Part shown: positions 46,842 through 57,856 of the stretch, piece by piece
Position numbering within the stretch: the stretch's first letter is position 1
Layout: every line of letters begins with the position of its first letter
The notes under the pieces: model-generated
What the model was told of the DNA's origin: nothing
The model's database searches: none
Seen by the model: the letters and a program-made list of their open reading frames with translations, nothing else
Program-made: the position numbers and the translations under genes
NCBI GenBank assembly: GCA_963678705.1
Contig: OY783210.1
Coordinates: 15,749,331 to 15,813,330, forward strand
DNA: 64,000 bases
Reading direction: 5' to 3'
Source: Panorpa germanica
Lineage: Eukaryota > Arthropoda > Insecta > Mecoptera > Panorpidae

Positions 46842-47638
46842 GGTAAGCGTTTTTTAAATTATATGCTCTCTGAAATATTTGTTATTTTACAAAGAAAATT
46901 TGTTTTATATTTGGAAAGTTTTTCTTCGAATATCTTATCTGTAATCAAGAATTTAACAATTAAATATCATTTAAGTATGCTGCACATTTAAAAATAAATG
47001 TATATAAGTACTATATAAATGTACTTAGCGGATGTTATTATGCGTTTCGTACTTATTTGCTAACAAACGCATTTTGTTTATGTCCAAATATTAATAACAA
47101 ATAAACCCTTAATGCCCATAACCATTCTATAACAAATTGAAATTATTTATTATACATTATTTTTCTATCAATCTGCATATAACACAAGTTTTTTGCTATA
47201 AATTGAAATATATTAAATAAGTAAAATCTATTACATCAAACCTGCAAGCAATAACTTTATCAACGAGAGTAGACTGCGTGGATAATTAAATTAAATTATT
47301 CCTTTATTATATATGAGTGTAAAATATGTTAACTACAATGTGTTAAAAACATGATCACAAGTCATAGTATGCCAGCAGATTGAATAAATTGTCATAAACA
47401 TAAGCATAAATATATATGTGTGTATGTATATGAACAAGTATGCTCAGCTTCAAGCATTATGCCAAACAGACTAATAATATAATATATTGGCAAATGGCAT
47501 TATAATAATAGTAACCGTGATAAAAGTACTATAAAACAGTAGACAACAGTGTGATATTCTTAAAAGTCGGATTTACAAAGCTTGAAATAATAATTTTGTT
47601 TATATTTTAATGTATTCTTATTTTTGATATTATTCACG
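46842..47638. other. Intergenic or intronic, nothing recognised
   Basis: AT-rich DNA without supported features. Confidence 0.55.
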
Positions 47639-47639
47639 A

Positions 47640-47770
47640 CACGGATACCTCAGACAATTCACGCTAAAAGTTATACCCGGTAAACGTAATAAATTAATAT
47701 AACCCCGGGTTCGATTGAGTCGTTTTTTTGATTAAAATTGAATTTTTGTGCAGATATAAAGTGAATTAAA
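47640..47770 (+). repeat. tRNA-derived SINE-like relic
   Basis: GGATACCTCAGACAATTCAC resembles a tRNA 5' half with A box. About 60 bases on, CCCCGGGTTCGATTGAG matches the B box at 9 of 11 positions. The spacing is longer than in a tRNA. A T run and AT-rich tail follow. Read as a decayed Pol III-derived element, not a tRNA gene. Confidence 0.4.
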
Positions 47771-47774
47771 TCGG

Positions 47775-49335
47775 TAAATTTTGTACTTTATGTTTTCCTA
47801 TAAACTCAGCACTTGCTGGAATGAAGAAATACTTTTTCGAATATTTATATCGCCTCACAGGTGTAGAATGTGCCTAAACATAAATATGCAATACATATTT
47901 TAATCGTTCGCATGTTTATCTAGAGCTAGAGTGATTTATTTTTGACGTTCTACGGTTGCTACGGTCGTAGTCTCGAACGTGTCGGATTAAAAAGAATATA
48001 CTGTACATTCTTGTGTACATATAATGCCATTAAAACTATATGATATTTATATGTTAAAAACCAGTTAAATTTGTATGTATAACTTTTCAATGATTGTTTT
48101 TTTTTTTAATTAAAAATATGATTACAATAAGAACACTAGTGTAACATATTTTAAAACTTTATTTTATTTTTCTTAATCGAATTGCAAACAAACTAGTACT
48201 ACAATTTTTTGTGTGTTTTAATTAATTTAATATGCAGATAATTTTAAGTCCTTGTTTAAGTTACGTGACTTAAGTTTAATTTTCTTAATACATATCTTAG
48301 ATTTTGAATACTATAGTAAGGCTATAGGCTATAGTTAGTCTACATCAAAATCAACTATAATAATTAAATTAATAATAATAGTAATTGTTAAATTTATAAA
48401 TGCAGAAATACCAATTTCTTATAAAACGTTTTAATAAGCTGCAAGAAAACTTGATTACATTTTTTTCAATTTTTTTTCACTGTAAATCTGGCTCTTACTT
48501 TGCTTACAATTTACGACACTTTTTGTGTTTTGTTCTTATTCTTGTACGATTATAGCCACAAGGAATGAAAATATACTATGGTATTCAGTAAACAGCATTC
48601 AGCTGGCTGCTGCAGTGAAATACACAAATTATATTTACATAATATACACATTATGAAAATAAATCAACTTGAACTTTTGTGCAAGTAAATTTCAATTATA
48701 GACTATATATACACAATATAGCTTACCTTACAAATTAATTTATTTTATAACTTTATACTTACGCGAATATTGACTGGACCAAACTGATTACAATTTGCTA
48801 TGCTTTCAAACTTTTGTCTTACATATCGATTGTCCAGTTCATTAGTGAGACATCTCCCGAATAACATAATTTAAATTGAATATGCTTGTTATATGTAAAA
48901 GTCCTCCCTTTCTAACTCAATATTCTCTTTTCTCTACGCTTTTTTTTTTGCAAAACATTAATCGCGAAGTTAGTTTTTATATCTGTATTTTATTTTATTT
49001 AGCATTTGGATTTAACATATATTGTTGAATTTTGAATTGATGTTGTCCTGGGCAGAGCTCGAAACTCGGAATGGTTTTCAGTTAAAAAATAGAAAGGTTT
49101 TGAGATTAATGTTAAAATGAAGTTCTTTACAGAAAGTGTCTTCTTCTATAAGTACCAACAAAACAAGTATATTCATCTTAAAATATGAAGTATCTAAAAC
49201 TTATGACTGACTTATGCTTAAATGAAGTTGTGTCGTTTATATCTACGATACAATGAAAAAGCACAGTCTCACTAATTTTCTATAATGTATATAGGAACGA
49301 ATAAAGTTAAAATCACCAGAGACTGTAGATTTATA
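47775..49335. other. Intergenic, nothing recognised
   Basis: About 1.5 kb AT-rich. A CpG-bearing spot at 47945-47985 (TCTACGGTTGCTACGGTCGT) resembles 2345-2365 over a short span only. Confidence 0.5.
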
Positions 49336-49339
49336 CAGC

Positions 49340-49425
49340 TCTATATATATAACCTCTTTTAATCATGAGACACCGCCGAACTCTCATAATTTGAGCTATT
49401 ACTATCATTTATATGAATATATAGC
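49340..49425 (+). repeat. Diverged repeat shared with 33900-33990
   Basis: TGAGACACCGCCGAACTCTC, then AATTTGAGCTATTACT, parallels TGAGTCGCCGCTGAACTCTC in the earlier block. Type unknown. Confidence 0.45.
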
Positions 49426-49487
49426 ATTCTATAAAAAATTGGAAAAGAAATGTGTTGGAGTTACTTGAGAATTACTATAAATTGATT

Positions 49488-49746
49488 CCCAATAAACAAT
49501 TTGGTGAAGTGTTCTGTTTTGTATCGTTTCTATCACTATTGCACTTCAATTATAGTTCGCATCAACTTTATCTTCATTTGTATTTCGATAGGTGGTGTGG
49601 TTTCGCCATTTGTAGCCTATATAGATAAAATAAACATTTCATATGAACGACTGTGAGAAACTGAAATATAAATGAACTCTTACATGACAAAAAAATCATA
49701 AGCATCTTCAATACGATGTCAAAGTAACTCCAAAATGTTTACTGGT
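49488..49746 (-). mobile_element. TIR element family CCAGTAAAC, copy 3
   Basis: It is the reverse of the element at 5007-5214 over nearly its whole length. Left end CCCAATAAACAATTTGGTGA; right end, read in reverse, CCAGTAAACATTTTGGAGTT. It has extra sequence (about 50 bp) relative to copy 1. Confidence 0.75.
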
Positions 49747-50169
49747 TTAGGTACCATTAATAAATTATTTTGTATATTACACCCTACCCCCAATACATAC
49801 CTGTCTATATTTAATTCTTATAAGTAACCTATCGATACGTGTGACTTCTGGACTTCTGATATCTCGACACCGCTATCACCATTATATTGTGTTGCCCTTT
49901 TTCTCTTGTTTTAACATGTAACCGCACTGGCCGCGGGGCATCTAAATTTCATATGTGTCTGCGCTGGGACTGGGGCTAGGTGTACTGCTTGCCTTGTAAT
50001 TCTATACTTAATGATATATCATTATAGATCTCTCGCAGACTGAGAACAGTGAACAGTGAACAAGAATCCGGTTTTGTGACTCACAACTGTCAAATTTATA
50101 TATAATTAGGAAATATTATAGAAAATTTTAAGTTAGTACATATATAGGGTTATTAGGGTTCTGGCGAAC
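49747..50169. other. Intergenic DNA with a GC-richer patch
   Basis: At about 49920-50000 (CCGCACTGGCCGCGGGGCAT, GTCTGCGCTGGGACTGGGGC) the minus strand is open for about 25 codons (includes AQTHMKFRCPAAS). Not recognised; possibly an old repeat. Confidence 0.35.
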
Positions 50170-50175
50170 TGTCGA

Positions 50176-50829
50176 ATGGGATTGTGTCCTATGTCTTAAT
50201 TTCTATAAAACTGCACTAAATATTGATAAAGTTGGTTACTAGAATCTGAAATGTTCAATTATTTTTTAATAACTCCTTATATTTCAGGAGATAGTAACAA
50301 TTAAAAAAGTCATTTTTTCTCTTTAATTATAAACGCATGTGACATCACAGCCGCTAGTTGCTATATCTTATATACAACAAAGCGTAACAGAGATATATTC
50401 TTGACAAAACTCTGACAAGTTTACAGGTTACCAACTTTACAGCTTTGCTTTATGCATTTATATATCAAAATATCAAATATTATTTACAGCTATTTCAAGG
50501 AACAATAAAATATCAATATTATGTCTGCCGTAACAGGGTTAAATAAAATAAAAACTTATTATTCTTTGACTTAACTATTTCGACTACCAACAGCTACAAA
50601 ACATTACCACAGCACTGACCTATTCAACAAATGACTGACGTTAAAATCACGTTCACGTCATACAAATATGGCCGACCATTTCTAGCGGTAAAACTACAAT
50701 TCAAATTTTTAATTGCTATATCTCCGTCAATATTTAGTAATAAAAAAACACGCCAATACACATTTATTAACATCAATTTAAATCAACTATTGAAAAATCG
50801 ACCACAAAAAAATGTTGTGTCCTGCTCAT
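50176..50829 (-). mobile_element. ATGGGCTTGTGTCC MITE, copy 8 (minus, 654 bp), with 6-bp duplication
   Basis: The left end is ATGGGATTGTGTCCT. The right end is damaged (TGTTGTGTCCTGCTCAT). Flanks TGTCGA at 50170-50175 and 50830-50835 are identical, the only clear target duplication in the family. It has the long insert with the hairpin (reverse orientation). ORF 50631-50879 lies across its end and is spurious. Confidence 0.92.
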
Positions 50830-50835
50830 TGTCGA

Positions 50836-51150
50836 ACGAAGCGCATGACTCTAATGTTGCAAATTATATTGAGATATAGATTATATTATGAAATAAAATA
50901 TATTCTTAATGCATCTGTGATTCATACATTCAGATAAAACAAAAGTAAGGTTATATAACAGTGTACTATAATGATTAGTTCAGCTATTCTCCACATGCCA
51001 TTGTAAAGCGCTACATGTACAAGCAACCATTCGATATTTGAATCCTCTTATTTTATATTCGATGTTCTCTGCTAATTTATTGTGAGACTTTTTTCTAAAA
51101 ACTTTTTATTTTATTTCTATTTCTATTTTTATTCTTTTTTATTGTGAGTA
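50836..51150. other. Intergenic, nothing recognised
   Basis: AT-rich DNA without supported features. Confidence 0.55.
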
Positions 51151-51151
51151 A

Positions 51152-51304
51152 ATGTCTGGTGAGTCATCGAGAATCGAGATAGAGAAAATACCTATCGAAG
51201 AAGTATCGTTTCGTATCGGTGGTAAAAACTTGTTTTGTAACATCTCTGGAAGTCCGAAGTCCGAAGTCCTGCTTGGGACGGGAATCGGGATAATAGCAAT
51301 TTAA
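51152..51304 (+). CDS. Small ORF of 50 codons, possible exon
   Basis: It starts MSGESSRIEIEKIPIEEVSF, continues RIGGKNLFCNISGSPKSEVL, and ends LLGTGIGIIAI. Composition is balanced and charged, GC is higher than nearby, and donor-like sites lie inside (CTG/GTGAGT at 51158, GGTG/GTAAAA near 51221). It could be a first exon ending at one of these, or chance. A direct repeat AGTCCGAAGTCCGAAGTCC is seen near 51250-51270. Confidence 0.25.
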   Translation: MSGESSRIEIEKIPIEEVSFRIGGKNLFCNISGSPKSEVLLGTGIGIIAI

Positions 51305-52140
51305 CGTCTCACAACTGTGCTGCATTTACATGCATATTGATTAATGAAGGTACTTGAAGTCAAGTTGATTTATGACTGAATTCGCAAACATGTAATATAA
51401 ACTATGTTCTTATCATACTATGATATAGCGATATTCGCTTATTTCGCAATGTCTTTGTTGATAGTTTAATTTTCATTAATTTTAAAACATTTTTATAAAT
51501 ATTTAACAAAAAATAAATAGTTCTACTTCATGATTCATATTTCACATTTATCAGTTCTGCCTATATTTATATGCAAATTTTATTCCTACTTCAACTCTAA
51601 ATTTAATTACTAACTTAATTTAAATTGCACTTTACTTTTTATTAACATATTACACATCTAATTACATTATTGGTAGTGAAAAATTAAATACCCTTTCTTA
51701 AAATCTTAGTTAACTGCGGTTTATTATAAACTTTGCTTGATATTTTTGTTTCTCAGCTCTTATTTTTGCTCCCGTCGAACATACCACGGTTAATTAATTA
51801 TGGAGATGGCAACTAAAATTAAAAAACATATTGTTTAAGTCAGTAGTTGTTAGTACTATGCTTGGGTGAGACTGACAATGAGATAAAATCACCAAATGAT
51901 AAACAAATAAAAAATAGACAAATATTCCAACTATATAATAAATAAGCCTACAAAACACATAATTATTACATTTCAATTATTGCGAGATATTTAAATTAAT
52001 TAAGCGAGAAAAATGGGTATAAACTAAGATTTTAGATGCCCTGGATTATGACCTCTATGAAAAACTTTTCTGTTTACCGACTCCTTGTTTTAAAAGATCT
52101 TTTCTATCTAGTTACAGTGTATTTTTTTCGACTTTCTTCG
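51305..52140. other. Intergenic, nothing recognised
   Basis: AT-rich DNA; the minus ORF 51794-51976 is unsupported. Confidence 0.55.
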
Positions 52141-52142
52141 GT

Positions 52143-52246
52143 TAATTTAAATTTAATTTTAAGTTGAAGTTCTATGAAATGTATTAAGAATGTAGATTGT
52201 AAAGCCGAAAGGCGAACAACAATTAACAATTAATAATAATAATAAG
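52143..52246 (+). mobile_element. Extreme 3' fragment of the non-LTR family
   Basis: About 100 bp match the end of 43373-43930: TTTAATTTTAAGTTGAAGTT, GAAATGTATTAAGAATGTAG, ATTGTAAAGCCGAAAGGCGA, then TAA repeats. The terminal GCC-GAAA-GGC hairpin is intact. A strongly 5'-truncated insertion; no clear target duplication found. Confidence 0.9.
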
Positions 52247-52248
52247 TT

Positions 52249-53374
52249 CTGTCCCTATTCTAATTCGTTTAGTGTTTTTTCAGATTATTCATTAACTAAG
52301 CATGATCTCGTCTATTGTTAAATGAATTCAAATTACCAATTAACTTGACTTCAAGTCGCCTGACAACTTGAATAACCTAAACCAGTTTATATGATCTGAA
52401 AGAGAGATACGCCTCAGCTCCTCTGAGGTCCACAGATAACAATTCGCGCCACCGTCTGCACTTCAAAGTTATTAGAGGGTTAAATTAGGATGTGACCTTT
52501 GATTTAACATCATCTGTACCATACGAGGATATATGTACCGTCTGCATTTCTTATTGAACACAACTATATTTTAATGTCTACAGATATAAAAGACTTAATA
52601 GCCCTAAAATTTGTTTGAAACGAAATTCATTCATTGGGACTGACAGTCAAGTTATTTTCTTGTTGTAGTTTTTATTTTATATTACCAAACACAAATAATT
52701 TACAACAACCATAAAAAAATAAAGATTGCCTGAAAATTTAACTGCGCGATTTTTACGTTTTGAATAAGTGCATTTAGGAACAAAAAGAAAACTTATCCAC
52801 CAGTTTCAAGCTAGTTCTAAGCTTCATGTTCCACTATTTTTATAGAAATTGTGTTACAGTGCAGTGTCACATTTGTTAGCTTACTACAAGTTGATTAAAG
52901 TATTAAATTACGTTATATTTTCTACCTGGATAACCTAAGATAATTTAAACAAAATTGTTTCATCAAGATTTGTTTAATTTTTTAAGTAAAAGTGCCTTTT
53001 GTACTATAACACTACTATAGTTAAATAAAATCTAATTTACAAATTAACTAGAATAATGTAATCTGTATCGTAAATCTCAAACCTAACGTGAACCAGTTTA
53101 TTTGTTTATATAAACTTAGAAACACCAATGTTTGAATTTATAATGGGCCTAGTTTCAAAGTAGAGTGAACTAACCATACTACGTTGCGTTGCATTGTTTG
53201 TTTATACTGTTTATATATTACTGAATAGCTCAATGTTGGATTGCCAGATCCTTGAACTTACCGCGTTCTCACAGATATATGTCGTTTTACTACATCATAA
53301 ATAAAATCTACTTCTCAACTGATAAGCATGTTCAAAACTATTCTATAAATATGAGTTACATTTATTTTACTTGT
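52249..53374. other. Intergenic, nothing recognised
   Basis: AT-rich DNA without supported features. Confidence 0.55.
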
Positions 53375-53375
53375 A

Positions 53376-53998
53376 ATGGGCTTGTGTCCTCATTTTTTAG
53401 TGGTCGATTTTTCAATTGTTGATTGAAATAGATGTTAATAAATGTATATTGGCGTTTTTATTTTATTGAATATCTGAATGTTGACAGAGATATAGCAATT
53501 AAAAGTTTGAATTGTAGTTTTAGCGCTAGTTTAAGTCTAGCCACGCTCCTTCTTCATATCGTGACCTATATGCATCCCCACCCCAATAATTTCCAAATCA
53601 ACTTCAAATTTAAGCCCGAACCCGTTTTGTAACACTACTGACAGCGATTAAATATTTGAATTGTGTTTTTAGCGCTACAGATGTCGACCATATTTGTGAC
53701 GTAACATACCTGGACTACTAAAAGTAGCCCAGATTTTTTTTGTATGTATAAAAGTTCTGTCATGAATATGCTATCTCTTTTACGCTCTATTGTATAAACG
53801 AGATAGCAACTTAGCGAACTTAGTCACATGTCTTGGAATGTTCTACAACGTTGAATCCCATTGATAATTAAAGAGACAAAATGACTTTTTTATTATTATT
53901 GTTAATATCTCCTTTGAGGATATTTAGGATTCTAGTAACCAACTTTATCAATATATAGTACAGTTTTATAGAAATTAAGACATAGGACACAAGCCCAT
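53376..53998 (+). mobile_element. ATGGGCTTGTGTCC MITE, copy 9 (plus, 623 bp), with internal insertion
   Basis: Both ends are intact and flanked by TTGT. Near 53490-53675 the block AATTAAAAGTTTGAATTGTA, TTTTAGCGCTA occurs twice, the second time as ATTAAATATTTGAATTGTG. The two are separated by about 120 bp of unrelated, C-rich sequence (TATGCATCCCCACCCCAATA). It also has the GCTATCTCTTTTACGC hairpin insert, but lacks the GCAGACAT and TTGATATTTTGATATAT blocks. ORF 53432-53632 reads through the insert and is not a gene. Confidence 0.92.
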
Positions 53999-54059
53999 TT
54001 TGTTATATAATTTTGCAGTATATTTTAAATAAATTATAATTCACATATTTACCAATTAG

Positions 54060-54190
54060 AAAATGTAACGCAATGTAAAACTGCAACGTAAGACAGCTTC
54101 TATATGTGAATTAGAAGTTGTCTTAAATATATAGCTTGTGGTAAGCTAGAAAATGTTACTATCTTGTAATGCAAGATAGTTTTACTTGTG
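54060..54190 (+). other. Cluster of three consecutive hairpins
   Basis: AAGACAGCTTCT/AGAAGTTGTCTT (11 of 12 paired), TAGCTT/AAGCTA, and ACTATCTTG/CAAGATAGT (perfect, 4-5 base loop) follow one another within about 110 bases. Stems are shorter than typical pre-miRNA. Function unknown; a relic of inverted-repeat DNA is equally likely. Confidence 0.5.
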
Positions 54191-54199
54191 TTGTGTTGT

Positions 54200-55084
54200 G
54201 TTTTTTATCAATAATCCAAGAAAACAGTACAGTCCACTTCAATATATTATTTCATCAGATAATCAACACAGCAAACGTGTTTTTTAATAATTACATTATT
54301 ATTTTTAATTTCAATTTGTTTTTGCTTGGTTTTTTTTTAAATTAAAATTCCCGTTACTTTTTGAATGCATCCCGTATAATGCTGATATATTTATACTGGT
54401 TTTTGATATATTTTCTCTAATAACTCCAAAAATCTAATATATCACATCACGTTGGCGAGAAATTATAAGTTGAGTGCAAGTTCCACCGACTTTTGAACGC
54501 AGTTTTAGAAACGAGCTGATAATATTAAACTCGCTTTGGGTGGACATTTATACTTAACTTTAACTACCATATTACTGTACTTGCTTTTTACTTGTTGCTT
54601 GTAAACTAAAAACTATTAATTATTAATTGCTGCCGTGTACTGTGGTGCAGTGCGGCTTCCAGGTGATTTCTTTCTAATCCTGTGCAGCTGCAGCTACCTT
54701 ATTGTTCATATTTAAAGGTAATACGTAATACGTAATAATACGTACTAATGAATCTCGAAGCAATTTTCCATAATAATAAAATGTATTGATTTATAGGTAA
54801 TAACTTATAAACATCAAAAAAGTTTTAGAAGTGTTTAAAGGAGAGTTTAGTTCATTCAAGTTACTTGAATTCAAGCAAATTTTCAACCTATTTTATTTTC
54901 TTGGCAAGTAATTATAATATTAACTTAATATGTTGAAGAATTAACATATTTAGTCAATGCACAACTATCCAGAAATGTGTATCTAATTTAATGTATGCGG
55001 TAAATAGGCGGAAAAGCTGATAATTATACATTATTAATTTAGGTTTAATTAATGTTGCTTATGTAAGATATTTACGTTTTGTTT
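54200..55084. other. Intergenic, nothing recognised
   Basis: A small run of ATACGTAAT units lies at about 54720-54745. Confidence 0.5.
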
Positions 55085-55200
55085 TGCAATATCTCCTTAC
55101 TAGTGGATCCTAATATAAAAATACTTATTTTCAATCTAAATAGAAAACTCAATTTCCTACAATTTGTGTATATAACATATTTTTTTTGTACATCTGATAA
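55085..55200 (+). repeat. Interspersed repeat F, copy 2
   Basis: Partner of 21405-21545 (TTTTGCAATATCTCCTTACT, CTCAATTTCCTACAATTTGTG). Confidence 0.65.
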
Positions 55201-56705
55201 ATGATATTGAGAAACAAATATTTTTTAACCCAACTCCTTTCTATGAAAAGAAAATAATTGCATTCTAGCTAGGTGTATTTAAACTAGCTCAAAGAAATGT
55301 ATATTTAATGTAAATTTATTTATAAATCAATAAATAAGTTAAACTTGAATTTGCAATAGAGCACTGTACTGAAAATACAGTCTAAATTGTTCGAGTTTGG
55401 ATTTTGAACTAGCTACTTTCCTAGATTTTAGATTACAAGTAACATTTTTAGTTTCAAGTGCTATAAAGTTTAACAGTAAATTCTGTGTAACATATCTTAT
55501 TTTATAACCTAATGTTTCTCACGATGTATTACTCTGTCTCTTTGTTTTCCTCTCTCTCTCTCGTTTATTTATAACAGCATCCTTTAATTTTTACAAATTG
55601 TTTTTATGTCACGTATCCTCGGTTAATGTTACTAAATTATTGTTGTAAATGTTTTAAACGCATCAAACCTCGTTATTTACGATTGGCGGAAATTAAATAA
55701 ATAAATATTATAAATCAGTTGCTCTCAATCTTTTAATTAAATAAGAGATCTTTCTGCTTGGTATTGAACTGTTGAAGTTTTTACATTTTAAGCGTAACTT
55801 ATTAAAATTTAATATTACAATATATTAGGAGAAAATAGAATTAAAGTGCATTTTTAAAGCATAAATATTACGTTTTTTACAAGTCTCTTTTTCTTCTACC
55901 GATAAGTCCGAAATATATCTTGTTTATCTTAGAGGTCGCGTATAGTATTCTAACCCAATTCATACAAAAATACCAATTATAGTATACGTTTTTTATATAA
56001 TTTTCACAGTTTAAGAAGCTCTGTATCTTATACTACATGTTTACTTGAATATTCATGCGCAGTATAATGTTAATTTCTAAACATACTACATACTATTACG
56101 GTTATAAATAATGACAAATGACACAAGACATATGAAGGCTACATGCATGCATTAAATGTCATATTCCGCAAATTCTTCACCAACCTTTTGCTTTTCTCAT
56201 TAGCTTGCACGTATTATTTAAATAAATTCCTTGCAAATGTCAGGTTCATGCTCCAGATAGTCACAACTTGTTTACAAATAGGATGCATTTTTCTCACTTA
56301 CTGCATCAAGCTCGTCCTATCGATTTTTTAAACTTTACACAATGACTCTATATAGTTCAAATTCAATTCAAATTTGTATTATAGTTTGTAAAAATTTAAA
56401 TTAGTTCTTATGCATCTGTTTCATAGCTAGTAAATGTTAACTATATCAAATTTTGTTGTAGTCTTTTACTATTATATTGTATTTTATTGTATCTGCCTTT
56501 ACGGTTTTACAACCTTCTTAAGGTGAAACATTACTTCATGGTTATATAGTTAGATATAGATGGTGACAGTGTACTAAAATGACAATCGATTTACAATTTT
56601 GTACTAGCACTCCATGTTTTCAAATATAAAAACGTTAATAACTTTGCACACGATTGAGCTATTTAAACCATATAAACTTTAGGAGTCAGATAAATGTTCA
56701 AGCTT
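55201..56705. other. Intergenic, nothing recognised
   Basis: A short CT run lies near 55550-55562. No credible ORF. Confidence 0.55.
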
Positions 56706-56708
56706 TGT

Positions 56709-57196
56709 TTATAAATAAATCATTAATTCTTTAAGTATTTTACTACAGATTTTTTGAAAAATATGTCGAGGTATTGTCTCAGCTCTGATTTCATGCACAT
56801 CACGATTTGTCATTTTAGGACAAAAGCGTTTGAACGTGAGTTTACACTTCAGAATTTTAGACACATGTTGACAATAAAAATATGATTGAAAGGACATGGG
56901 ATTGTCGATGTCACACGACTTTGCCATTGTTAAATATGAAGGACATTTAAAAATTAAAACAATATCACACTTTTACACTTTACATTAGAACTTGTCCTTT
57001 CGTAGTCTTTTGCTCCAAATATCTTAATCTCAATGCCATCATTCGTAAAAATATGCAACCGAACAACCTGCAACATCTCCGAAATTATAAATTCTAAAAG
57101 TGACTCCAATATATTTGACCGTAATTTGCCATAAATATAATAATTTAAAAAGGTTTCAAGATTCTTTGAGATTTCTATTAGTGTAAAATATGTCAC
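56709..57196 (-). pseudogene. Two adjacent minus-strand frames, possible broken gene
   Basis: On the minus strand an 80-codon frame (57196 to 56954) is followed after 26 bases by a 72-codon frame (56927 to 56709), in a different register. Both peptides are charged and balanced rather than homopolymer-driven: SKNLETFLNYYIYGKL, EFIISEMLQVVRLHIF, then KILKCKLTFKRFCPKM, RDVHEIRAETIPRHIF. They could be two parts of one coding sequence split by a frameshift, or separate exons (an acceptor-like TTAAAAAG precedes the first). I do not recognise the family. Confidence 0.28.
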
Positions 57197-57410
57197 TTTT
57201 TAACATAGAGAGATAGGGATCTTTTCAGAAGGTTTATTTGTTAAGTTTTTAGGACGGTCAAAGTATATTTTTGTCGGAATTGTGAATAATACAGTTATAT
57301 ATTTAACTTACCCTTAAAATTAACAACTTCAACCCTTAATTTTGACTTGGAAAACAAATAATTTTATGTTTTAAGGATTTGTAAATATTACGTTATGTTA
57401 TGTGAACCTG

Positions 57411-57480
57411 ATCCCTGTAGTTTAAATAAATATCAGCGGTTGACAACCTTTGTCTGATTCGGATTCAATTCTCGGGGCAG
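57411..57480 (+). pseudogene. Weak tRNA-like relic
   Basis: TAGTTTAAATAAATATCAGC, then GGTTGACAACC, then CGGATTCAATTC about 43 bases after the start, resembles a decayed tRNA or SINE head with A- and B-box spacing. The T-stem does not pair, so this is only suggestive. Confidence 0.2.
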
Positions 57481-57856
57481 ATATCCGAGATCTAGCAATT
57501 GTAGAATAGTTTAAAATAAGTAAAATATTCTTTTTAAATTGTCATACTCTTTAAAAATAGCAGCACAAGATTCTTAGTTCATTTTGGTTTAGCTCCAATA
57601 GGACCACGTTTAGATGAATTATAAATCTTATAGTAAAATCAAAAACATGTGGTTATAAAGTCACAACATCAATTTTTAATTTAACATTATATTTTTATTC
57701 TAAATTCATAATCCTAAGCATATATTTTAACAAAAATAAATCTAAGCTACTAACATCTTCAGAATTTTTGTTTGAAATGACTTAATGACCGAAATAAATT
57801 TCCGTATTACTAAACAAATTATTATTCATAAAAAAAAATTAATTTCTCTATGGTAA

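Noticed and set aside
46798-46991. Full ORF 46776-46991 as a gene
   Set aside because: After the donor at 46842 the peptide becomes T/A-driven hydrophobic sequence. Only the first part is exon-like.
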